Positions 39,501 through 54,500 of a stretch of 64,000 nucleotides of DNA are shown piece after piece. Each line of letters starts with the position of its first letter. Positions within the stretch are counted from its first letter, which is position 1. Under the pieces are notes generated by a model. The model did not search any database and was not told where the DNA came from. It saw only the letters and a program-made list of their open reading frames with translations. The position numbers were made by a program, and so were the translations under genes. This DNA comes from Sclerurus mexicanus (Eukaryota; Chordata; Aves; Passeriformes; Furnariidae), in contig VWZF01000451.1 in assembly GCA_013396755.1 (NCBI GenBank), forward strand, positions 2,099,925 through 2,163,924. The letters are read 5' to 3'.

Positions 39501-42500
39501 AAAAACAGTAAAAATAGTGGCACACTTTGTAAGTGTCACACTTTATGAAAGAGAAGAGATTCTACAGAAATACAAGAGTACATTAGCTAAACACTGAATT
39601 TATTATTTATTCCTTACATTTTACAGAACTGCCAACATTTTGATCTGGGTTTCCTTTCCCAGTGTTCTCTGTCCATGCCAGAAGATTAGCTACGCTTATC
39701 TAATTCCCTTCTGCTCCTTACAGTGTCCCCTAGGGCATCTGCCTATGCGTGAGTCCAAAGTGGAAGAAGTAGACCGTTCCTGTGACTCTGATGAGGATTA
39801 TGAAGCCACTGGTGGAGGACTTCTCTCATCCCACTGTACATTGGTGATTCACCCACAGGACCAGAGTCCCACATATTTACTCATCCGCACCAAACAAGAG
39901 AAGGTATAAAAGACAGTCTTTTTTTCAGAAAGTAAGAGTCTGTTTGGTAATAGCGAACAAGTGAGTCATTACAGGCCGGACCTGTTTGTAGAAAAGAGGT
40001 CTGAATTGACCCACACTGTTCTTATTCTTATGCCTAGAATACCTGGCTGTACCATCTGACTGTTGCAGCTGGTAGCGGTAATGCCACAGTGGGCACATCA
40101 TATGAACAACTCATTGGAAAACTACTGGATGCAGAGGGAGACCCTCGTAAGTAGAAACTACAAACTCTTCCATGGTAGCAAAGCATAAGAAAGAGTAATT
40201 TCAATTCCTACTTTTTAGCCAGCCAAAGGTGAGGGAAGGGGCTTTTCAGCAGTACATCATATGATATAGTGTCCTTCTCCCCTAGTTCCCAGACAAGCCC
40301 ATCAAATTGTCACATCATTTATCAAAGCCTCTGAAATGTCTGTAACATTAATTCAAATTAAAACAGAGAACTGGAGTTTTATTTTCTTCCTGGTTTTGTT
40401 GGTCTTGATTTTCCTTTCTAAGGAATCTTGACCATACAAACACATGCTCTTTCCTCTAAATACACTCACACATACTTACCTTCAAAGCTGTTTCTCTGCA
40501 CATACAAACCCTTACTCATACATCTATGCTTGTCCGTTCCTCCTCATCTTTAATACTTGCTCATGCATCTATGTTTATGCACCATGTTCTCAAATATGTA
40601 TTAACATATGCGTTTGTACTTAATTCTCTTTTTTCTCCACACTCACATATTCCTGGACCTATACGTGAGCCTTGCTTATTGTTGAACAGTGACTTGCACT
40701 AAAAAAGAACAGCAGCAGCAGGCAGCTGCCATGGCAGAGTTTGTGTCTCTGATTTGAACACACAGGAGAGCAGCTTCTCACCAGAATCCTGGTAGGAGCT
40801 GATGAGAAGCTCTGATGTAGCAGGACTGAGGATGCCAATACCTCTTTCTGCTGATGGCTAATGCTGCTGGTGACTCCTTATGGCAGGCTTTGCTGAAATC
40901 AAAGATAACGTGGCCTAGTGCAGCGCTGCTTCCTCGGGTGCTCTGCCATTTCAGCAAGGCACTGTTATCTCTCTTCTGTTTCTGACACTGCGTGTTTTTG
41001 CCCATCTGCTACCTCAGATTCTCCTCTGTGGAAACATCCTATGTTGTGCTACAGTAAAGATGGGCTGCACACATCCCTCACTACTTTGCCATCGGAAGCT
41101 CTACAGACTGAAGCTCTGAAACTTTTTAAGGTATTTAAAGGGACATTGCATGGACTTCAGTTATTTTGCTCGGTTGTTGGGGCAACAGCAGTGTTTGGTC
41201 ATGTTGTCACCAACATTTAATGTCACTATTGGTTGCTTTAGACAGGCCTGCTGGGTCATTTAATTACAATAGGACAGTTGAATATTAGGTGTCATTCATT
41301 CTTTGGAGCTTTAACTTCCCTTTTGCGGAGTCTGGGTTTAGGAGTGCTGTCCCCCACAAACTTCATGCTCCAAAGTTAGCTGTATCTTCCTCTTTCCTCT
41401 TCTATAGTTGGATTGAAGGAAATAGAAACAATTTACTGGCAGACTCAGTTGTGTCAGTAAGACCAGTGGTGAAGTCACTGGAGATTGCGTTTTTGCACTC
41501 TACAAGTGTAAGATCAGCAGAGAGACTGGACTGTGAGTGAGGTAAAGCACAGGCATGGAAGGCAGGAAGCACGTTTTCCCCTTGATTGTCTTGCTGACTT
41601 GTAAGTTTCTCAGGCTGTGGGAGGTTGAGTAAATTTTCTAGTTGCCATAACTAAAGTGGGAAGAATAGGAATTGATTCTGCTTCCTCCTCTCAAGGTTAT
41701 TTATGAATTATATGTAACATATCTGAGGAACCTGGCCTGGAAACTACCAGAGAAGAGTTGCTGTATTCATGGCATTGACTAACTTCCATCCTTTTACAGT
41801 CCTGTCAGCTGTTCATCAATGTTCCTGTGGAGGCATCCTCTATTGATTACCATGTGTCACTCGCCCAGACAGCACTGCAGGTCTGTTTGACACATACTGA
41901 GCTGCAGAATGAAATTTACTGCCAGCTTGTTAAACAGACCAGCTGCAGACAACCCCAGAACCACTCAGTCATTCAGGTCAGTTCCTCTTTTGTTACTTCT
42001 GCTCTGGAAATACTTGCTTCCTTAATATTAATTAATAAAATTAATTCCTTGTTTTTAATAATTAGCAATGGGACTGGTTCTCATAAAATTGTGCTAATGC
42101 TAAAGGTGTGCTAGAGGAAAGAGAATCTCTGCACTGATGGGCAAGGAAAAACACTAAGAATGTAACGAAGTGCAAAATAAATTTTAGTTTGAATGTAACC
42201 ATTTATCAGTTGCAAATGTCTATTCAGATCATATTGAATCAAAATTCATAGCTCGTGTTGGCCAGCTATAACTGTCACATGGTATTAATTTTGTTTTCCA
42301 TTTTAGATAAGCACACAAATCATGAATATTACTATTAGGCATGAAATATGAATTTTGCACTATAATTATTGGATAAATTAAGTGAATAAGTTACAGTATG
42401 AATGTACATACTCAATTATAATCTTACCAGCTAAAATGAGAAATTAAAATCAGGTTGAAGAATAATGGGTCTAATTTGAAGCAAAACTTCTCAGTGTATT

Positions 42501-45500
42501 TTTTTGTTGTGATTTGCAGTTACATAGTATTAATTTAAGTCTTAATTGTTCCCTCAGCTCTGGGTATTACACTATCAGAAGTAGCCAGTCATTTAGAACT
42601 GTTCTTAGAGTCCAGGTGGAGACACTGAAGAGCAGTCTGTCTGACCATCACTTCCCTCTGAAGCATTTTGAACTGTATGTCTAAAAATGGTCACTCTGAA
42701 AAGCACTAGTCACTATCCAACATTTTGGTTGCAGTATTCTATGAAAGACAACAGGTAAGAAGCACAGAACAAGAGTGATGTCCAGTTTTATGTTTACAGT
42801 GCTGGCAGCTCCTGGCTTTGTGTGCTCCTCTGTTCCTGCCTCAGCATCACTTCCTCTGGTACATCAAACAGCACTTGCAGCGACATGCAGACCCCAGGTA
42901 AGGACTGCAACAGCATTTTCTTCTGCTAAGCTGCCTGCCTTTTGTATCCACAGCAGATAAAGAGGGAAGCAATTTGTAACATGCACCTGCAAAAATATGT
43001 TTAGAGAGAGGACAGAAGGTTTCCAGTGGTATAAAGCTGTGTCCCTTCAGTCATTCACATTAATTTGTCACTTAGATTAAGCTAGTTCACAAAACTGAGT
43101 GACTAGCAAAAGAATTTTTTGCAGATACAACTGGAGCTACATATGGAGTTTTTTTGCTAATGTAGCAACTTTTTTTATTGATAGAAAGACGGTCCAAAGT
43201 AATTATTTAGAATGAATTATTCAAATTTTAGGTGATTACATTCCACTGTCAGGTTAGCAGGCATACTGACAGAACAAAAGTGAGGCAGAGAACATCTCAG
43301 GAAACTGTAAAAAGTTAGGACAAACTAACAAACCTGAAACAAATGCTAGTACTGTTTTCTGTTACCTCTTTGGCATGTAACATTTTCCCCTGAAAGAAAA
43401 CAGTACAAGAGCTTCAGTAAGGGCAGTAAGTTTTTCTCAGTTGTTCATGCTGTGCTCTTTCTTTCCATGGTGATCTTGGTTTCAGCAATCTCACTGTGTC
43501 CTTTGGGGGGAGGTCACAGCTAGAGATGTCTAATTGTCTGTTGCAACAATATACTGTTGTTAAGACATGGATAAAAAAAGTTGTTTCCTTTCAAACGAAT
43601 ATTCATATTCTAATAATAAGCCTAAGTCTGCCTTGGAACTCAAGCTGCAAGTCTCCTGGCATTGCAAAGGAAATCTGTGTACTCCTATCAGGTCTTTTTT
43701 ATTTTTTTATATGCTGCCTCACATTTGCTATTTCTTCTCAAAAGTGAAAATATGGATAGGCACTCCTCAGTGTTCAGGTTCTCTCTCTGTTTGCTAGGAA
43801 ACATGTTAGGGATCTCTTCAAACTTGTGCATTACCAGCTCCCAGAGTGGCCCATTCACCTCAGTAGTGGAGCTGCTATTGGGGACCACTGAATTTCATAA
43901 GGATGTGCTTGGCTCTGAGTTGGATTTATTCCATCAGTTTCAAGCATTACTGTGCTGATGGTCTACCAGGATCTTAGCCAAAAAGTACCTTTATCAAAAA
44001 AATATACTGTTAAGCAAAAGCAAAGAGGAAATTTATTTACACAATCTAGTTATGAAAAAAATTATTAGGGCTAGAAAAATCCACAAATTACATGAAAATG
44101 TATCTATAGTCATCTGCAGTTTAGATGAGAGTTAGAGCAGTTGCTAAATGTGACTTAGCTTGGCTCCTTCTGCCTAGCTCTAGGAATACTTAGTTTGTTT
44201 GGCTGTTTCTTGGCTAGTTAAATAGATATACTTTCCCTGTTTCACACAGCAAGCGAGATGCTGGAGTGTTCACACTGCATCATGCCTGTGGTCTAGATTT
44301 ATAGTAGATCTTAATTCTAGGTATTGTTTTTCATGAACGGTGACCTGAGAGTGTATATCCAACCTCTTAAAGAGGAAGCAAAGTGGGGCAGAGTTCTAGG
44401 TGAGAAGACACAGGGCTCAGAAGTGTTTGGAAGCCAGATAAAACAGGTTCTTGTTGAGTGAGATTCTCTATTTGAAAATCATCTAAACTCATTATTGGGG
44501 GGGTAAGCAGTGTATTGCTACAGTGAAAAGCCAGAACTCCTACTTCCATGTTGCTTGCAAGGATTTAACTGGAGATTTAATCATTTACTGAGCCCCTGAA
44601 GGCATCTTGAATGTAATTAGTTTCCCCTGCAAAGTGATAGCACGATTATAAATCCTTATAAATCCTTCCATTTTAAGATTATTCAGTATATACATTCTTA
44701 ACATTTTTGTAAAAGGTGTAACTGACTGTTCCTGCCTGGCTTTAGAGACACTTATATCTTTTTGGTGCTGTTCAATGGAGCACTCTCTTCAGTAGACAGT
44801 AAGCGATCCCTATCCTGTATTGAACAGTGAACAAATCTAACCTTGCTTTGAATCTCTGTCAAGTCTCTTGACTGGCAGATAGGGTTAATACATGGAAACT
44901 TAAAATTTGTATAACTATGTAAATTGATAAATGCAACTTGTATAATCCTGTGAGACTAATGCATTAAAATTTATTATTAATACTTGCCAGGACTGTTACG
45001 TGATAGTATCTTAATTTCACTGGCATGATAGCGAGTTTGAGGGTGAACTAGTTTTGGCTTAACAGACACTATGATGGCAACAGTGTGTACAGAAAAGGAT
45101 ATTCCTATACCATGTCCAGTCCACCTAGAAGTAGGGAATGCTCCTCTGCTTCCTAGAGTCCGTCGTCTCCCTTAATTTTACAGGGTCTTGGAGCTCAGGT
45201 TCGTGTTGCAGCTTTTCAGTTGAGCTGTTAGTCTGTTGATATGAACAATCCATCTGCACAGGGATGTATCTTTGCTTGAGCAAAAGCCTGAGGGAGGAAT
45301 GCTTTGTCGCGGCAGGGGAAATTGAAGCGCTCATGGCACTTAGAGCATGTTCATGGTTCTCTTCACCTAGGAGTGAAATAGGGAAGTATGCCATCTACTG
45401 CCAGAGATCAGTAGACCGCACGGTGCAGGCTGGAGAGCGGGAAGCCAAACCCTCCCGGATGGAGATTGTGTCCATCCTGCTAAGAAATCCCTACCACCAC

Positions 45501-48500
45501 TCACTCCCCTTCAGCATCCCAGTGCACTTTATGAATGGAACTTACCAGGTGAGCCACCATAGCTGCCTTTCTTCTGGGCACTAGAAGAATGCACCAGAAC
45601 CTGCCTCCTTCGTGTGGGTGGGTGGCACCACAGTATTTATACATATCAGATATTGCGAGAGACACTACTTCTCCTTGTCATTTTAGTTATTTTCCCTGAG
45701 AAAATGAAAGGAATCCAGCTCCAGCTCTACAGGTCTTAGAAAGGAAAGGTAGCTGGGCAAAACAGGGAGTTGTCAAAAGTGTCTCAATATGGGAAAGAAT
45801 GCAGTGTGAAGGGAGACAATATGGAAGTGCTGAAACTGGAGCTGGCAGTTAATCCTGCAACACTAATCTGTAGGAAACCAGCCTTCATCAGCTGTGATAC
45901 CCATCAATGTTGTGTTTCTTGAATGTTTCTTGTATCCTCAATTAATTCCTCTTTCATTGCAGGTTATAGGTTTTGATGGTTCTTCAACAGTTGATGAATT
46001 CATCCAGCAACTGAACCAGGAGACAGGAATTAGAAAGCCATCGCACATGGGATTTTGTCTTTTCACAGATGATCCTTCTGGCAGGAATTTGGAACACTGT
46101 TTGCAGGGCAACATGAAGGTATTTATTTTTCCCTCTGCTACCTTCAGTATACATCTTTGAAGAACTGCTAAATGCTTAATAAACTGTGGAAAGCTGCCCA
46201 GGGGTTTCTTAATGAATCAAGATCAAATAAACTTGGATATCATCTCTGTAGACTAATATTCACAGAAGAGGTATTAGTTCCTGCATTTGAGTCACTACAA
46301 TCCCATGCAACCCTACAGGCTTGGGAAAGAGTGGCTGGAAAGCTGCCCAGGGGAAAAGGATCTGGGGATCTTGGTCAACAGGTGGCTGAACATGAGCCAG
46401 CAGTGTGCCCAGGTGGCCAAGAAGGCCAGTGGCATCCTGGCATGTATCAGCAATGGCGTGGCCAAAAGGACAGGGAAATGATTATTCCCAGGCACTTGGC
46501 ACTGCTGAGGCTGTACCTCAAATCCTGTATTTGGTTCTGAGCCCCTCACTATGAGAAAGGCATTTTGGTGCTGGAGTGGGTCCAGAGAAGGGCAACAGAG
46601 CTGGTGAAGGGTCTGGAGAGTAAGGCCTATGAGGAAAGGCTGAGGGAGCTGGGGTCATTAGCCTGGAGAAGAGGAGGCTTAAGGGGGAATTTTATTGCTC
46701 TCTACAAGTACCTGAAAGGAGGTTGTAGCAAAGTGGGGGATGGTCCCCCAAGTAACAAGATGAGGAAATGGCCTTACCTTGCTTCAGGGGTGGCTCAGAC
46801 TGGGTATTAAGCAAAATTTCTTCACTGAAAGTGTTGTCAAGCAACAGGCTTGAGGAACAGGCTGCCCAGAGAAGTGGTGGAGTCACCATCCCTGGAGCTA
46901 TTTGAAAGACATGTAGATGTGGCACTTGGGGACACGGTTTAGTGGGGGACTTGGCAGTGCTGGATTAATGGTTGGACTTTCGGATCTTAGAGGTCTTTTC
47001 CAACCTAAATGATTCTGTGATCCTATAATTAGCTCAGTCTAATCTGATATACTTCTTAATACAAAGCAAATTCTATTTTAGTAGGTGATAAATTGGTCAA
47101 TTTTTAAAAAGTCATTAATATGTGCTAAAATCTGAGTTAAAGTTTAATTTATCTTGACTACAAAATTGAAATATGACTGAGCTAGTCAGCATGATCAGAT
47201 ATCACAACTGACATCAAATGTGACACTCCTAATTGAGGCAAATTTATTTTAGACTGTGAGTCTTTTGGCATGTCTATATAAATTCTATCTATTGGATTAT
47301 GAAGCATCTCCTTGCTATCTCCAGATAGCTCAGGCTTATATTGCTGATGAGAGTACTTAGGGGAGAAAGCTCTACTGAGTATGGCTTCACTTTAAGAGTA
47401 CAGTGCCTCAGATCAAGGGAAAAGGCAAGCTGATAAGGTATTAACATCTGTGACTTTCATACGGAGATTTTTAACCACACTGCAGCTGAATGACTGCCTT
47501 AATTGAGCAGGCTACCTTAATTTATTGATGGAAGAATATGAACGAGACACATCAGATTTTGGTACAAATCTGGGAGAATAATTTATCATAAAGTATTGAT
47601 GGAAGAATAGGTGTAGTGGCAATTTTGAAGAGGCCCCAATACCTCCATGGAACTTAAACAATTGATTTTACACAGTGTAAAATTTCACGTTAGGCAAAAG
47701 AGGGAGAAGATACCAAAAACTTTGAATTAGATGGTTTGAAAAGGAAACTACCACAAACAGTGCTAAATTCTGCAGTTTGCTTTCATGGCCTGATATAGAT
47801 CAGATAATCTGGAGCTTTGCTGGTAATTGGACCACCATCTAGAGAGATGAGGTATCAGAGTAAACGAAGGAGCTTGAGACAATCAAAGGCATCACTTCTA
47901 CTAGTTAGTATTTACTTGCCAAGGCAATCTCAATAGCTTCTTAAGAGAGGTTTGGAGATCTGATTATGTATTTCATGTGGCTTCTTATGTTCACATTCCT
48001 TTTATTGAGATACCATCAAAAGAGAAGTAGGGGCCTTCATTACACCACTTACAAAAGGACTGGAATAACCAAGAGGAGCTAAATGGAACCAAAGAAATTA
48101 ACCACGTTATTACTAAAAACATGTCTCAGAGCTGGAATCTAGGGCCAAATGTTCCCAAAGTTTGGACATTTGCATCCAAGGGTTTGGTTTAGCCATGCAT
48201 GTAGACAGCTACTGTGCAGAAGATGTGCTAGTGCTTGGCTCAGGAGGGCACTTGTGAAGCAAACTTACGGATCGTTCCTATTAGCTGTGCTCTGACTCAC
48301 ATTGAGGAGTAACCTGAGAGCATGACTTTGATTCTTTTCACAGAAAACATGAACTGGAAGATGTGATCCAACATAGTAGTGGGCTTTCAGGTCACTTGAC
48401 CAGACTAAAGCTAGTCACAAAGGAAAACCCTTTAAAATATGTATAGTGGGGGCATATAGATTTTGGAATGGGTGTTTGTGCATATCTGCTCCTTCTGAGC

Positions 48501-51500
48501 TTTGTTGCTTGCTAATGTAGATGTAGTCACCAGAGTTACCACCAGACCAGAATTCATTTAAATGTGTCTCCCTGCAGATGAGAGCTGGAGTGTTCAGTTG
48601 GAATGCTTTAATTTTTACATGCTGTGTAATAGGAAAAGGAAGTGTTTTGTCACTTTTGGCTGTGTTTATGCTGATCCAGTCTGTTTCTTTATATTGTGTA
48701 CTTTATTCACTTACTTTCCCCTCAAGCCTTGCCTATACATCTCAGCTCAGTTTGTGTCTCCTCTCTCCTTCCTATTTTTTAAAGATCTGTGATGTCATTT
48801 CTAAATGGGAACAAGCCTTAAAAGAATTGCATCCTGGGAAATACGAAGGTGGCACAAGAATTGTGAAGCTGACCTACAAGAACAGGTACTGTCCTTTGTT
48901 GGATGGCCTCACTACTGCTGTTAGTTAAATATTCTAGACTGCATGCATTTCTGTAGATGACCAGTAATTTATAGTATCGTTAGCGCCAAACCTATTTTAG
49001 GTAAGATGCATTTAAATCCTACATGAGATGTGATGACTTTTGTGTCTTACATACGCAAAAACATACAGCCTAGAGGTAAAACTCAAACCACTTTGCAATA
49101 GCAGAATAGACTTAAAAAGAGTTAAGAACTGGCTCTAATACAATAAGACACACTTGGCACAATTTCATTTGCCTAGATCCTGAAACATAATTACATAATG
49201 TGTATTAGGTGAGAGGAAGAGAGACCTAGAGGAAAAATCACCTGTGAAAACAAATATGCTGAAACTTGCAATTAAGTGAACAATCACAAAGATGAAAAAG
49301 ATACAAGAACAATGTTCTAAATCATATGAGCTGTAGAAGAGATGTGTAGTAGCAGTTCCCAAACTCTATAAAGAAAGGTTAAAAGTTAGCTGATAAAAAG
49401 ATGGTAGAGAAGGAAAGTACAAGACAAAGATCTAAGTCAAAAACTGGAACAAGTTTATCACTTAAAATACAGGCAGGAATTCTGAATTACAGTGAATCAA
49501 GAGCTGTATGAGAACAAGAAATGGCCTTCTGCATGTGAATTCTCTTTGCAGACAAAACAAAGGCTACTCCAAAACTGAAAGGAGATTAAGTTCTATATTG
49601 AACATATGAAGATTTTGTTGACTGTAATGGTGAAAACAAATTTCTGTCAACTTTGTTAGCTGCTATAATAGAGGTAGAAGAAGAAGTTACTGCTTTTGAC
49701 CCAGAAGGCAGTATTTGTTTCAGGAGAGAAACCTTGCAGTATTATTTTGTTGGACTGGAACGTGCCTAGACTGGACAGCAAGGATGTTTTGATAAGGTCT
49801 TTCCAAGGTTGGGCTGTTCTGACAGCAAAGACTCTGATAAGACAGAGTGTAAGGTCAACATGGTCCTAATGGTGTTGTTAATCTCAAAGTGACACAAAAA
49901 TTAACAAACTGATCCACTGGAATGAATATTTCATGCAGTATTGTGGAATATATAGCCATAGATGCATCTTTAAATTAATATTTGAATAGTGTGGACTGTA
50001 AGTTGGCATGAATAAGGAGTGGTTCTGGGAAGCATTCCCCAAGCTGGTATCTTCAACTCCCATTAGTAAACTTGCTCTACCACATCAAAAAAAAATTGCA
50101 AGTGGGAATGGAATAAAAAAATCGTAGCAAAGTTTGATTTACAAGCATGTTTCTTTAAGTTTTGAAATAAAGCCTGCTAATTGAGTCTCCTATGGCCTGC
50201 TGAAGCAAACTGAAGGCTTTTTTGGTGAGTCTTCAGTGTAAGTGGTCAAATCCAAACTGGCAAGTCTACAAGGCTGCCTTATAGAAGCTTATTCGTGTAG
50301 AGCAGAGGTAGTTCTCTTTTCTGTGATAAGCAGAGAAGGACATAACTTCAATATTGCCTGTCTGTGCTTGATGGGGATCAATGAACATTGATTTAGCTAT
50401 GCTTAATAAGGGGTTCACTGTCTAGAAGTGGTTGGCTTACAGAAATCAAATAACTCCCAAAGCTGGAAAGCATGTTTTGAGCCTCCTTGCCCAAATCTTT
50501 CTCATAACAGAAGCACTTCAGCTTCCAAATCTGTCCAGTACCCCTTCTCATTACAAAAATAAAAATAACCCGCTTTTGTTTTGCCTCACCTTGATTAAAA
50601 TTCCCAGCTGTACTTTCAGTTTACAGTATCTTTTTACCATCATAATCATCCCTCCTTTCTAGACTGTATTTTCGGAGCCAAGCCAAAGGTGAGACAGATC
50701 GTGAGCGGTTGCTACTGGCCTTCCAAGTCAGCAGTGAAATAGCCAATGGAAGGTTTCCTGTTAATAAGGAATTAGCTCTGGAAATGGTGGCTCTGATGGC
50801 TCAAGTGAGTATGGATATGGGCAGAAATACTCTCCTTTGTCCTCCTTCAGCTGTGCACTGAGTATCTTTGATTGAGCAGCTACCTTTTACATCAAAAGTG
50901 TTTCTTCTTATCAAAAATACAGTCAGAGTTGTACCGTGCCAAATACATTATACCAGTATACGTATGTTACAACACCTTTTCCTGCAGGGAAATTTGCTCT
51001 AGGAGTGCCTCTCCTCTACTTCTCAAGAAAAATACCGGAAAAAACAGTGAGGCTGGAATATCACCAGAACTGCTCCAATTTGTACCTTAGTAGAGATATT
51101 GAAACAGTACCACTACTAGAATGCCATTAATAGTAAAAACTTTCCCTGTTGTACTGCCAATACCCTCCTACTCAAAATGAGCATCTTGTAGGATCCTCCA
51201 TTAGACCTCCAGGTTTGCATTTAGCATTTTGTTACATAAAACACACAGTGTGGGTTGTGGGCATGATAAGCGGGATAATAGTTTCTTACTGAGCTGAAAC
51301 TGATTGTTGTATTTGTTAAAGCAGTGTAAACGGAGATGAAGTTCCAAATATGCTGTTGTTTTAATTGGCCAATTGAAAATAACCCCCGAAAGCCTGGCAG
51401 TTATACAGATGTGTCTCATTACAACAAGCATCTGGCTGAGATCTTGTTTCACTTTCTTAGATCAGTAAATAATTCCTTGGGCAGTCAGGTCCTCAGTGGT

Positions 51501-54500
51501 TGCTCTTTTGTATACATTTACTATGGTAAATGCTGTATACAAAATTCCCCAGCCTGTCTCTTTTTGCATGACTAATAAATGCAGTAGTTATTGGTATGGG
51601 AATTCATGGAATGTTCTACTGCATTGAAAACCCCATAGTTCTGTTGCACTATAAACTATAATGTTGTCTTAGGTGGAATATGGGGATTTGGACCGACCAG
51701 GATCTGCAAGTCCTGGGGGAACATCACAACTGAAAATGCAGCATCTTCTCCACCAGGTCTTAGATAAATTCTACCCCAAACACTACAAGCAAAACATTAC
51801 TCCTGAACAGCTCAGGTAAATTACTGGTTCTTCAAAACTTTGCACTGAAAACAGCCTTGACTTGCGAAATTCTGGTTTTATATTTATGTATTTTATATTT
51901 ATATATTGATGTAGAAACTTAAACAAAACACAAGTGTCAGGAAAAGGTTCCCTTAAAAGAAAAACCAATACAAAGATAGCCAAATCACCAACTAATTTTC
52001 CCCTAGACAAGAAGTTTAGGCCTTTCACTTCCAAATTAGGCATCTCAGTTCCAACAAACTAACCTAAGCCGAAGATGAATTCTCTTTCTGAGTTTTTGTT
52101 TTACCCTTCCTTCAAGTGTCTATTGAATCCAAATGCCTAACATTTGCAATGAGCTATAAAGCCAGCACGTAATGGGTTGCTTCGGACTATGCAGTAATTC
52201 TGGTAGGACATATTTTGGTAAGGCTTTTTGATGTTCTGACTTGGAAATTCTCACAGACAAAGCAGAGAGCTCAAGTACAGAATTCAGATCCTGCCACAGA
52301 TCCCAGATCTGTGTGCTTTAAAGCAAGAGAACAGTCTTCTTCCAGAATCTAAGCTACTTGGGGATGCAGTGGTGGAGCTAACACAGTTACCTCCTTTTGG
52401 AAGCTGCCTTTTTTCCATCTGTGGTAGCAAGGCAGCCGCCAAACCACCCTAGTGAGCCAAATCAAGAGGGAGTTAATATATACCGCCATTTCATACAGAG
52501 CATACTACAGCAAGGTACGAGGAAGGCGAGAGTGTAACTCACTGTGGAGACAAGCTGGGCAGGGTTTTACTGCAGCAGCTGCCCCAGTTTTGTAGTTACA
52601 GATGTTAAATATGTACCCCAGTGAGCAACCCATATGTGAGTAGGATTCCTGGGCATTACTGGATAACTAGTAATAATTATGGAAGTAGAGAAAATGCTAA
52701 AATACACTCAGGTTGTACAGTCCTTATAGGTGATAGTACTAACAGCCCTGTCTGTAAGAGCTGTGTAGAACAGCCCTTTTGGAGTAGGGGGGTATATCTA
52801 TTAACTTACAATTCTGCACACCTTTCCTTGGAAAACATTAGTAAATAATACTGTCTTGTGTCTTGGATTCTGCAAGGCAACTGACAGACAGGCTGGCAAC
52901 CAAGTGGATGGTGCTGCAGGGATGCTCTCCACCAGAATGCATTCGAATTTATTTGACGGTGGCTCGGAAATGGCCTCTCTTTGGAGCCAAAATATTTGCT
53001 GCTAAGGTAACTGGACCACACGTTTTTTTGTGCCAAGAATGAACTACACATACAGTCTCTGGTAACATGGGTTGAAAAATTGTTCTACTTCAGGAAGGGA
53101 AAAAACTGAATATTCTCTTCTGAACAAACAGCCCTGGTACCACACAGATTGAAAAAGGAAGGCAAGCATGTTTTAAACACTAGGGGTTGCTAGTGTTCAG
53201 TAAAAAATTACTGAAGGTTCTGTGGCTGTGTCAAATGATCAGGATACAGAGTACTACTACCTGTCCTTAACAAACCTTGCCAAAGCTTTCTTAGGCAGGA
53301 ATTTCCCTGGTCCCCCAAGGCTGCAGTGGTAGTTTAAAAAATACTATTTACATACCACCATGGGGGTGGAAGGGAAGAGTCCCCCATAAATCACACCTGT
53401 CAGCTGAATGGGTATTTCAGTCCTGTTCTCTTCTTGACACAGACCTGGATGCTTTCCTTGCTACATGAGGGAGGCAAGCGCTGCTAATGTCCTGTTGCAG
53501 AAACAAAAGCTAAAGCACATTTTGGGTAAGCTGCCAGCCCACAGGCATCGGCAGGAGAGCAAAGAACAGTGGAGAGAGTGCTTCTCCCAGCAGCTTGTAC
53601 CATCCCTCAGTCCATCCTAGGCTGGACCTATCACCCTTGCCTGAACTAATGTCTTAGCACATAGTGGCTGTCTGAGTAATCTTGTTTTGGCATTAACCAT
53701 CTTCCCCATCCCATGAGAAATTTGCCCTGTTGAAAGCTTGAGATAGATTTTCTTCATGGTTGCATTTCTCTTGCTTTGAAATCAAAGCTACTGTAGTTAT
53801 GGAATAAAGTCTAAGGATGAAACAGACCTCTTGAGTAAATACGGACTAAGCTTTTGAAAGGAGATTTCCACTGTCAGGAGTAAAAGCAGAAGAGTTTTTT
53901 TGGTATTTGAAGTTATGGACACTGAAGAAGCAGAATATAGAATAGTTCCACCCACAGTTTAAATAATGTTGATATTTCTGATGATTAACTTACTTTATAA
54001 CTTTTCAACAGTTAAATGGCAAAGCCTATGGCATTAGCCATGTAATTGCAGATTCCTAGTAAACATGTCATTAGTCATAACAACTCATCTCTAACAGATA
54101 ATTGATGCATATTTGTCTGTAAGATTCTGTAAGATAGGAAATTGCATTGATGTGATGGTACCGGCAGCACTGGTATTATAGAAACCAACAGGCTTCGCTG
54201 CCTGCCCAGCCAACAGGAGAGCATAAAAACATGTGCAGAGCAGAGCCGCCATTTCATTGCTCTGTCTTGGCATCTCCTTCTGTCTTTACTACGCCAATGA
54301 AATCTAATTCATCTCAAATCCTTTGTTATCTTTGTATCTTTTGTGCCACTACTCTGAGAATTGTATGTAAATCTGAAAATATTATTCAAAATTTTGAAAA
54401 GCCTTCTTAAAAAATTAAACCAGGTCACACTAGTAAGCTTATGGGATTCTTTCTCATCATCCCTTTATCCTTCAAGTCCAACATTTATGTCAGAAACATC

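Noticed and set aside
43496..43958. Cluster of overlapping plus-strand frames in a PLEKHH1 intron
   Set aside because: Three frames overlap in different registers and none has motifs, usable splice phase or homology I recognise.
43970..43985. Possible U2 snRNA relic (GATCTTAGCCAAAA, reverse complement of the U2 5' end)
   Set aside because: Only about 14 bases match and the flanks do not follow U2; it is compatible with chance.
46172..46810. Overlapping plus-strand frames as small host genes
   Set aside because: They are pieces of the CR1 element at about 46300-47030.
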